NCBI GenBank assembly: GCA_947302205.1
Contig: CAMYVD010000013.1
Span: forward strand, 1-47,677
DNA from: an uncultured Bacteroidales bacterium
GTDB lineage: Bacteria; Bacteroidota; Bacteroidia; Bacteroidales; F082
DNA length: 47,677 nt
Reading direction: 5' to 3'
The position numbers and the translations under genes are program-made. Numbering within the stretch: the stretch's first letter is position 1; every line of letters starts with the position of its first letter. A model generated the notes under the pieces. That model was not told the DNA's origin. It did not search any database and worked only from the letters and a program-made list of their open reading frames with translations. This document shows, piece after piece, positions 41,374 to 47,677 of the stretch.

Positions 41374-43476
41374 ATGGAAAAACAAAATTATCAAACCAAC
41401 GGAAAGTACGAGTCGTTGAACCGTTACGCCAAGAACTTGAATGAGCTGGCGAAGAACGGCAAGCTCGACCCTGTGATCGGACGTGACGAAGAGATCCGGC
41501 GTGTGCTGCAGATCCTGTCGCGTCGAACCAAAAACAACCCTATCCTGATCGGTGAACCAGGTGTGGGTAAGACAGCCATCGTTGAAGGTCTCGCCCAGCG
41601 TGTCGTCAACGGCGACGTGCCTGAGAACCTGAAAAGCAAGACGGTGTTTTCGCTTGACATGGGTGCTCTGATCGCCGGTGCCAAATACCAAGGCGAGTTC
41701 GAGGAGCGTCTGAAGAGTGTCATCAAGGAAGTGGTTGACAGTTCCGGCGATGTGGTGCTGTTCATCGATGAGATCCACACATTGGTAGGTGCGGGTGCCA
41801 CTGGCGGCGCCATGGACGCAGCCAATATCCTCAAGCCTGCCCTGTCGCGTGGCGAGTTGCAATGCATCGGTGCCACTACCCTGAAGGAATACCAGCAGTA
41901 TTTTGAGAAGGATAAAGCCTTGGAGCGCCGATTCCAGATCGTTATGGTGGACGAGCCTGATGAAGCTTCGGCAATCTCCATCCTGCGTGGCCTGAAGGAG
42001 CGTTACGAAAACCATCACCACATCCGTATCCTCGACGAGGCCATCGTGGCCGCCGTGCAACTTTCGGTGCGATACATCAGCGACCGTTTCCTGCCCGACA
42101 AGGCCATCGACTTGGTTGATGAAGCCGCAGCCCGTCTGCGTTTGCAGATTGACTCGGTGCCTGAGGACCTTGAGAACGTGGAGCGTAGCATCCGTCAGTT
42201 GGAGATTGAGCGTGAGGCGCTGAAACGTGAAAACGACACGAAGAAAGTCAACGAGTTGACCCAGGAGCTTGACAAACTCAACGCCCAAAAAGCCGAAATC
42301 AAAGGCAAATGGGAGAATGAGCGCCACTATGTGGAGATCATCCAAAAGGAAAAGGACAATATTGAGCAGTACAAGCATCAGGCTGCCGTGGCTGAACGCG
42401 ACGGCGATTACGGCCGAGTGGCTGAACTGCGTTACGGCAAGATCCGCGATGCCGAAGCCACCATTGAGAAAGCCAAGGCTGACCTGCTCAAGGCACAAGG
42501 AGACCATCCCCTGATCGACGAGGAAGTGTCCTATCAGGATGTGGCTGAGATTGTGTCGCGTTGGACAGGCATCCCGGTGAAGAAGATGATGCAGAGCGAG
42601 CGGGAGAAGTTACTGAACTTGGAAACCGAGCTGCACAAGCGTGTGGTTGGCCAGGACGAGGCCATCCGTGCCGTCAGTGACGCCATCCGCCGTAGCCGTG
42701 CAGGCTTGCAGGATGCCAAACGTCCTATCGGTTCCTTCATCTTCATGGGTACCACTGGCGTGGGTAAAACTGAGCTGGCCAAGGCTTTGGCCGAGTTCCT
42801 GTTCGACAACGAGAACAACATGGTGCGTATCGACATGTCTGAATATCAGGAACGTCACACGGTGTCCCGTTTGATCGGAGCGCCTCCAGGATATGTAGGT
42901 TACGAAGAGAGCGGACAACTCACCGAAGCGGTACGGCGCAAGCCGTACTCGGTGATCTTGCTCGATGAAATCGAGAAAGCTCACCCGGATGTTTTCAACA
43001 TCCTGCTTCAGGTGCTTGACGACGGTAGGCTCACCGACAACAAGGGCCGTACGGTTGACTTCAAGAACACCATCGTCATCATGACCTCCAATGTGGGTGC
43101 CGGCCTGAAAGACCATAACGCCGTGATGGACGCCCTGCGCCAAGTGATGCGGCCAGAGTTCCTGAACCGTATCGATGACATCATCATTTTCGAAGACCTG
43201 AGCGAAAGCCAGATTGCCGAAGTGGTCAGGATGCAGTTCAACCGTGTGAAGAGGATGCTTGAGGAGAACAACATCAACATCGCCATTACCGACGAAGCCG
43301 TTGACCTCATCGCCCGCCAGAGCTACGATCCGCAATACGGCGCACGTCCTGTGAAACGTATGATGCAACGCGAACTACTCAACGAACTCTCACGGATGAT
43401 CCTTGCCGACGAGGTTGACAAGTCCAAACCCATCAGGGTTACCGTCAAAGACGGAAAGCTGAACTTTGAAAATTAA
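41374..43476 (+). CDS. clpB: ClpB-type disaggregase lacking the N-terminal domain
   Basis: A 700-residue AAA+ chaperone that extracts proteins from aggregates with DnaK. AAA-1 Walker A is GEPGVGKTA near residue 60, with Walker [13 protein letters not shown] full coiled-coil M domain spans about 260-390 ([14 protein letters not shown] to WTGIPV). AAA-2 Walker A is GTTGVGKTE near 459, with Walker [14 protein letters not shown] and sensor [10 protein letters not shown]. Both Walker A motifs lie 146 residues earlier than in E. coli ClpB, so exactly the N-terminal substrate-binding domain is absent. The in-frame sequence upstream (from 41275) does not resemble that domain. The start [10 protein letters not shown] was chosen on this basis. 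Its stop overlaps that of trkH. Confidence 0.93.
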   Translation: MEKQNYQTNGKYESLNRYAKNLNELAKNGKLDPVIGRDEEIRRVLQILSRRTKNNPILIGEPGVGKTAIVEGLAQRVVNGDVPENLKSKTVFSLDMGALIAGAKYQGEFEERLKSVIKEVVDSSGDVVLFIDEIHTLVGAGATGGAMDAANILKPALSRGELQCIGATTLKEYQQYFEKDKALERRFQIVMVDEPDEASAISILRGLKERYENHHHIRILDEAIVAAVQLSVRYISDRFLPDKAIDLVDEAAARLRLQIDSVPEDLENVERSIRQLEIEREALKRENDTKKVNELTQELDKLNAQKAEIKGKWENERHYVEIIQKEKDNIEQYKHQAAVAERDGDYGRVAELRYGKIRDAEATIEKAKADLLKAQGDHPLIDEEVSYQDVAEIVSRWTGIPVKKMMQSEREKLLNLETELHKRVVGQDEAIRAVSDAIRRSRAGLQDAKRPIGSFIFMGTTGVGKTELAKALAEFLFDNENNMVRIDMSEYQERHTVSRLIGAPPGYVGYEESGQLTEAVRRKPYSVILLDEIEKAHPDVFNILLQVLDDGRLTDNKGRTVDFKNTIVIMTSNVGAGLKDHNAVMDALRQVMRPEFLNRIDDIIIFEDLSESQIAEVVRMQFNRVKRMLEENNINIAITDEAVDLIARQSYDPQYGARPVKRMMQRELLNELSRMILADEVDKSKPIRVTVKDGKLNFEN

Positions 43477-44987
43477 TTTCTGACTGAATTGTTGGTCACC
43501 CATGTGGATTTGAAGAAAATCAGCAACACGGTGATGATCTCCAAACGACCAACCAACATGTCAGTTGATAGAATCCACTTGGCCGCAGTGGGTAAATCGG
43601 CCATCGATGCACCTGGGCCTGTGGCTCCCGAGCCCATGCCCAGGTTGCTGAAACAGGTGATGAATGCAATGCAGGCGTCCTCCAAACTCATTCCGATGAT
43701 GGTTAATGCCAATACATTGATAATGAATAGGATGACAAATAGCGATAGGAAGTTGCAAATGCGCCTGACCGTCAATTCGTCCACATTTTGTCCGGAGAGT
43801 TTCAAAGAATACATGCCCGTGGGGTGAACCAACTCCTTCAAGGCGTTTTTGATGAACTTGAAGAGTACGATGACGCGAACCATCTTGATACCTCCACTGG
43901 CTGAACCGGCACAACCACCCACAATCTGCATCAAAAGCGTGGGAATCACAAAAAGCAATCCCCACAGGTCGTAATGGTAATTATAGCCTGAATAACCCGT
44001 GTTCGACAACATCGTGACCACATGGAAAAACGAGACGTGAAGGGTTTCCTTCGCTCCCTGCGGATAGCTGGCCAGTTGCGCTTCCGTAACGCCATCGATA
44101 TGGGGAGCCCAATAGAACAGGCCCATGAAAAACAGCGTCATCACAACAATCGACACCAAATAAACACGGACTTCCTCATTGGCTTTCATGAGGTCAAAAC
44201 GACCTGCCAACAGGAAAAACAGCACGGCAAAGTTGATGGATGACAAGATCATGAAGACCGTCGAAACGCGCTCGATGTAACCGGATTGAAAATAACCGAT
44301 GCTGTCTTGATGCGTGCTGAATCCTCCCGTGGAAATCGTGGTCATGGCATGGCAAACAGCGTCGAAGAGCGACATCGGCCCCACATAGTACAGCACCGCA
44401 CAGATCAAGGTCAGCAAGATGTAGATGATCCATAGGATGCGCGAGGTGCCATGCATGGTAGGCGACAGCTTTTCCACACTGACCCCCGGTGCCTCTGCCG
44501 CAAACAAGGTGTTTTTATGAGATCCCTTGGCCACCGATGGAATGAAAGCCAAGGTAAAGACCACGATGCCCAAGCCTCCAAGCCACTGCATGACGCTCCG
44601 CCAAAACAGGATGCCATGAGGTTGGCTGTCAACATTCTTTAAAATGGTTGAACCCGTAGTGGTGAATCCAGACATGGTTTCAAAAAACGCGTCGGTCACT
44701 GAGGTGATCGATCCGCTGAGAAGGAAAGGCAACATGCCGAACAAAGAGAACAGGATCCACGCAAGCGACACGATGACAAAAGTGTCATCGCCGTCGAATC
44801 CGGTTTTTTGGAATCGTCCAATGATGTATAGCACCGCCCCTACCGCACCTGTGATGCAGGCACTCATCAGGAAAGCATGAAAGTCATTTTCGCCGTTATG
44901 GATGTGAAAATGCCAAGCCACCAAGGCAGTCAGCAGCATTGCCGCTGTCTCGATGAATAACAACACTCCAAACAGCCTGCTTTTCAT
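43473..44987 (-). CDS. trkH: TrkH family potassium uptake protein
   Basis: 504 residues with about ten or more membrane segments and four selectivity-filter-type P-loops: [37 protein letters not shown] and [14 protein letters not shown]. TrkH/KtrB proteins conduct potassium and normally need a cytosolic TrkA/KtrA regulator, which is not in the window. It follows the DUF2750 gene by 9 bp and is probably the last gene of a yidC-DUF2750-trkH transcript. Confidence 0.92.
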   Translation of the reverse strand: MKSRLFGVLLFIETAAMLLTALVAWHFHIHNGENDFHAFLMSACITGAVGAVLYIIGRFQKTGFDGDDTFVIVSLAWILFSLFGMLPFLLSGSITSVTDAFFETMSGFTTTGSTILKNVDSQPHGILFWRSVMQWLGGLGIVVFTLAFIPSVAKGSHKNTLFAAEAPGVSVEKLSPTMHGTSRILWIIYILLTLICAVLYYVGPMSLFDAVCHAMTTISTGGFSTHQDSIGYFQSGYIERVSTVFMILSSINFAVLFFLLAGRFDLMKANEEVRVYLVSIVVMTLFFMGLFYWAPHIDGVTEAQLASYPQGAKETLHVSFFHVVTMLSNTGYSGYNYHYDLWGLLFVIPTLLMQIVGGCAGSASGGIKMVRVIVLFKFIKNALKELVHPTGMYSLKLSGQNVDELTVRRICNFLSLFVILFIINVLALTIIGMSLEDACIAFITCFSNLGMGSGATGPGASMADLPTAAKWILSTDMLVGRLEIITVLLIFFKSTWVTNNSVRN

Positions 44988-44996
44988 GGCGTCATC

Positions 44997-45407
44997 TTAC
45001 CACTTTTCCGCCCATCCTTCGCCATAGTCGAAGTCCTCTTCGTCGTTGTCCTCGTCGCTTTCCTCATGGTAAGAGTCATCCGCAAGCGGCTTCACCCACT
45101 TGCGGAAATTTGCCGAGGCTATGGCCGTGATCTGGCCGTCTTTTTCAGGGGATACGGCAATGTCGATCTCGTCGCGTGACAGCTCTTTCAGCCAAACAGC
45201 AAGTTCTGAAAAACCCATCTCCGTGACTTTATAGTCTGCCCAGTCCTCCACCGCGGCTTTGGCGGCAAGGCTTTCGGATTCCCACACGGGAATGTACGAG
45301 TTGCCATCGGAATCTTCCAACATGGCAAACATGCCGGTCATGGCCTCAAGCAACCACACTTTTCGTGTTTCGGATATGGCGTCAAGAAAAGACTCAAGTG
45401 TGTTCAT
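44997..45407 (-). CDS. DUF2750-like small acidic protein
   Basis: 136 residues resembling DUF2750: KVWLLEAMTGMFAMLEDSDG, IPVWESESLAAKAAVEDWAD, MGFSELAVWLKEL. The C-terminal tail (SDEDNDEEDFDYGEGW) is highly acidic. There is no signal peptide or membrane segment, so it is predicted cytosolic; function unknown. It sits 2 bp after yidC and 9 bp before trkH. Confidence 0.7.
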   Translation of the reverse strand: MNTLESFLDAISETRKVWLLEAMTGMFAMLEDSDGNSYIPVWESESLAAKAAVEDWADYKVTEMGFSELAVWLKELSRDEIDIAVSPEKDGQITAIASANFRKWVKPLADDSYHEESDEDNDEEDFDYGEGWAEKW

Positions 45408-45409
45408 GG

Positions 45410-47326
45410 TTATTTCTTTGAGTTTCTAAGTTGCTGTTGTTGAGCTTTCTGTGCTTCTTCAAGCCTTTGCATGAACTTCGACTTCTTGACGGGCTTTCTC
45501 TTGTTTTCTTCGATGGTGGCACGCACTCTGTCCTCATTGATCATCTTGCGGAAGATGAACATTTGGAGGAAGGTGATGATGTTGGCCAACATGTAGTAGT
45601 AGCTCAAACCGGCTGAATAGCTGTTGAAAATGCCCAAGAACATGATCGGCATGATGTACATCATAATCTTCATGCCTTTCATCTGAGGATTGGCGGAGAC
45701 ATCCATCTGCTTGTTGTTGACATAGGTGTAGATGAATGTGGTGACGGTCATCAACAGGCAGAAAAGGCTCACATGGTCGCCGTAGAACGGGATGTTGAAC
45801 GGCAGGTCAAGGATGCTGTCGTAGGTTGAAAGGTCTTCCGCCCAGAGGAAAGGCTGTTGGCGCAATTCAATGGACGATGGGAAGAAGCGGAACACAGCAA
45901 TGAGGATCGGGAACTGAAGCAGCATCGGGATGCATCCCGCTGTTGGACTGGCACCGGCCTGCTTCTGCAGGTTCATGATGGCCTGCTGTTTCTTCATGGC
46001 ATCCTCTTCCTTGGGATACTTGGCGTTGATGGCTTCCACCTCTGGCTTCAACACACGCATCACAGCGGTTGACTTATAGGACTTGAAGGCAATCGGGAAC
46101 AACAACAGCTTGATCATGATGGTCAACAGCAGGATCACGATGCCGTAGCTCCAGCCGTAGGATCCCAACCAGTTGAACACATAGATGACACCGTAGTTGA
46201 TCCAACGGATCAGGAAGAAATTACCCACGTCGATTTGGCGCTGCAGGTTCAGGCCATAGCTCTTCAAAGTCTTGAAGTGGTTGGGGCCGAAATACATCGA
46301 CATCGGGAACTCGTTGACATCGGCGCTGAAGTCGTATGGAATTTCCACGCTTGAGGCCATGGTCTTCAGATATTTGGGATTCTTCTTCCCTTTTTCGGTT
46401 TTTACACTGAATTTCGCACTGGAGAAACCGTTTTTGGCTACGAGCACATTGCAGAAGAAACGCTCTTTGAACGAGAACCAGTTGATACTGGAGTTGATGG
46501 TCTCTTCCCCGTTCTTGCGGTCGTTGACGCGGTCCACATCCTTTTCGTTCATCGGCTTGTAATACACCGTGGTGTTGATGAAGCGGTCCACGTCCTTCTC
46601 ATGCTGCAACAAGTCAATCTGCCAGTTCAGATCCATGTAGTTGGTGTTGCTGGCAATGACATCCTTCAGGCCCACGGTGCGCAAGTCGAAATCCATCATG
46701 TAGTTGTCGTCATGAAGGGTGTAGACAAACTCAAGATACTGGTTCTCGTTGCGTTGGCCATTGAGGTCGTCGGCATAGGCGCGCATGGCGATCTCATTGC
46801 CATTGACGTATGGCTCGAAATAAAGCTGGGCAGTGTTGATGATGCGGTTGTTCGAGAAGAACGCAAGCTCGAAGATGGAGGTCTCCGGGTCAAAACTGAT
46901 CAAAGGCAGAGAGTCGTACGTTTGGTATTCCTTTAATTCGACTTGCTTGATGGCACCGCCTTTGCTGCTGAAGGTGACCTTCTGGAGGTTGGTCTCGAAG
47001 GTGAACATCTGTTCCTCGCCCATGGCTGCTGAGGCGAAAGCACCGAATTTATCTCTGCTGGCCTGGTAGGCTTTTTCAGCGTAGGTTGCAGAATCCATTG
47101 ACATGGCGGCCACGATGTTGGCGATGGCCTCGCCCTCCTCCTGTTCCGCCTTTGCTTCGGCGAGACGGATGGAATCAAGGATGGCGGCCTCACGGCGTGC
47201 CATCATAATGGAATCCTGAATGTGTTTCTGCTTGGCCAGTTCTTCTTTGGACGGTTGCATCCACCACATCCAGCCAAAAAGGATTGCAGCGATGAGGATA
47301 AAACCGAATAGGGATGATTTGTTCAT
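45410..47326 (-). CDS. yidC: Membrane protein insertase YidC
   Basis: 638 residues. It inserts and folds inner-membrane proteins, alone or with SecYEG. An N-terminal membrane anchor (SSLFGFILIAAILFGWMWW) leads to a large periplasmic domain (about 30-370). The conserved Oxa1-type core follows: GSYGWSYGIVILLLTIMIKL, RVLKPEVEAINAKYPKEE, LQKQAGASPTAGCIPMLLQF, IPFYGDHVSLFCLLMTV and KIMMYIMPIMFLGIFNSYSA. A basic, Gln-rich tail (RKPVKKSKFMQRLEEAQ) may contact the ribosome. No clear -7 box is seen upstream, where a palindromic repeat separates it from the GAPDH gene. Confidence 0.97.
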   Translation of the reverse strand: MNKSSLFGFILIAAILFGWMWWMQPSKEELAKQKHIQDSIMMARREAAILDSIRLAEAKAEQEEGEAIANIVAAMSMDSATYAEKAYQASRDKFGAFASAAMGEEQMFTFETNLQKVTFSSKGGAIKQVELKEYQTYDSLPLISFDPETSIFELAFFSNNRIINTAQLYFEPYVNGNEIAMRAYADDLNGQRNENQYLEFVYTLHDDNYMMDFDLRTVGLKDVIASNTNYMDLNWQIDLLQHEKDVDRFINTTVYYKPMNEKDVDRVNDRKNGEETINSSINWFSFKERFFCNVLVAKNGFSSAKFSVKTEKGKKNPKYLKTMASSVEIPYDFSADVNEFPMSMYFGPNHFKTLKSYGLNLQRQIDVGNFFLIRWINYGVIYVFNWLGSYGWSYGIVILLLTIMIKLLLFPIAFKSYKSTAVMRVLKPEVEAINAKYPKEEDAMKKQQAIMNLQKQAGASPTAGCIPMLLQFPILIAVFRFFPSSIELRQQPFLWAEDLSTYDSILDLPFNIPFYGDHVSLFCLLMTVTTFIYTYVNNKQMDVSANPQMKGMKIMMYIMPIMFLGIFNSYSAGLSYYYMLANIITFLQMFIFRKMINEDRVRATIEENKRKPVKKSKFMQRLEEAQKAQQQQLRNSKK

Positions 47327-47360
47327 TAAAACTTCGTTTAAAAAAGAGATTTGTGGTGAA

Positions 47361-47438
47361 CGTCATTGCGAGGAGTGAAACGACGAAGCAATCCAACCAT
47401 AAAAGAACTGGATTGCTTCGCTCCGCTCGCAATGACGT
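47361..47438. repeat. Dispersed palindromic repeat, copy 3 (complete inverted form)
   Basis: CGTCATTGCGAGGAG and CGACGAAGCAATCCA on the left face TGGATTGCTTCG and CTCGCAATGACG on the right, so the 78-bp unit is a nearly perfect palindrome with a short AT-rich centre. It fills most of the GAPDH-yidC gap (47327-47464). It could end the GAPDH transcript or be a non-autonomous mobile element. Confidence 0.8.
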
Positions 47439-47464
47439 TATCGCCACTGCTTATGAGTTATTTA

Positions 47465-47677
47465 TTAATAATATCTGTAGCTCTTCACCTCACCGATGTG
47501 GTGTGCGAGACGGATGACCTGGTTGCTGTAGCCGAACTCGTTGTCGTACCACAGATAGAGGATCACGGTCTTTCCATCGTTTGAGATCTTGGTAGCCGGA
47601 GCGTCAAAGATGCAAGCGCAGCTGTCGCCGATACCGTCGCTCGACACAAACTCGGTGTTGTTGCTGAAGCGGATCTG
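47465..47677 (-). CDS. gapA: Glyceraldehyde-3-phosphate dehydrogenase, C-terminal part (5' end outside window)
   Basis: The last 70 residues of a GAPDH of the kind found in Bacteroidota: DSCACIFDAPATKI, then YLWYDNEFGYSNQVIRLAHH, ending VKSYRYY. The WYDNEFGYS motif is the GAPDH C-terminal signature. The frame remains open to the window edge, so the catalytic Cys and the NAD-binding domain lie outside. The enzyme carries out the NAD-linked oxidation of glyceraldehyde-3-phosphate in glycolysis. Confidence 0.9.
   Translation of the reverse strand, partial: QIRFSNNTEFVSSDGIGDSCACIFDAPATKISNDGKTVILYLWYDNEFGYSNQVIRLAHHIGEVKSYRYY

Noticed and set aside
41152..42507. 451-residue minus-strand open frame opposite clpB
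   Set aside because: It is antisense to the conserved AAA-1 and M domains of ClpB, has no recognisable motif or signal, and arises from codon bias of the real gene.

Overview
The window is a stretch of a Bacteroidota (very probably Bacteroidales) chromosome with about 50% GC. Evidence for this: most promoters match the Bacteroidota -7 box TAnnTTTG (mostly TATCTTTG or TATTTTTG) and Shine-Dalgarno sequences are scarce; four secreted proteins end in type IX secretion (T9SS) sorting domains; the T9SS subunit PorQ is encoded here; NusB has the long Bacteroidota form; LpxD-like and Efp are adjacent, as are RecF and a DUF721/DciA protein. There is no phage, transposase, CRISPR array, rRNA or tRNA. 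The base is core genome with a few secreted accessory genes.

Layout. 1-6.6 kb: 3' part of glmS, then a convergent pair of envelope genes (outer-membrane protein and metallophosphoesterase lipoprotein), nnr, rlmD and aroK. 6.8-15.8 kb: two T9SS cargo proteins, one with sialidase-type Asp-boxes and one of 2261 residues built from repeated modules. 15.9-23.1 kb: a sugar region with a GH29 alpha-L-fucosidase lipoprotein divergent from a run of four genes (T9SS protein, galK, sugar nucleotidyltransferase, FHS-family sugar transporter). 23.2-26.1 kb: DUF1846 protein, small lipoprotein, smpB and an outer-membrane protein on the minus strand. 26.2-32.6 kb: a beta-helix lipoprotein, then an LpxD-like acyltransferase, efp, dciA, recF, porQ and nusB on the minus strand. 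32.7-33.8 kb: rubrerythrin and ferritin (oxygen/iron defence). 33.9-36.7 kb: subtilisin-like T9SS protease, trmD, rplS. 36.8-41.2 kb: glutamate symporter-like protein, a two-gene chromate-type transporter, acyl-CoA synthetase. 41.4-47.7 kb: a ClpB lacking its N-terminal domain, trkH, a DUF2750 protein, yidC, and the 3' end of a GAPDH gene.

How it fits together. PorQ and four likely cargo proteins tie the window to type IX secretion. The fucosidase, galK, nucleotidyltransferase and transporter suggest scavenging of fucose- and galactose-containing glycans, with galactose-1-phosphate probably activated by a pyrophosphorylase because no galT is present locally. Rubrerythrin and ferritin fit an anaerobe that meets oxygen.

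No clearly new multi-gene system stands out. The points most worth a second look are a 9-bp motif (TTATCAACA or its complement) at nearly the same distance upstream of the promoters of two T9SS cargo genes, a dispersed palindromic repeat that supplies the 3' end of nnr and a terminator elsewhere, the natural absence of the ClpB N-domain, an LpxD-like enzyme lacking the second active-site histidine, and the T9SS-galK gene run.
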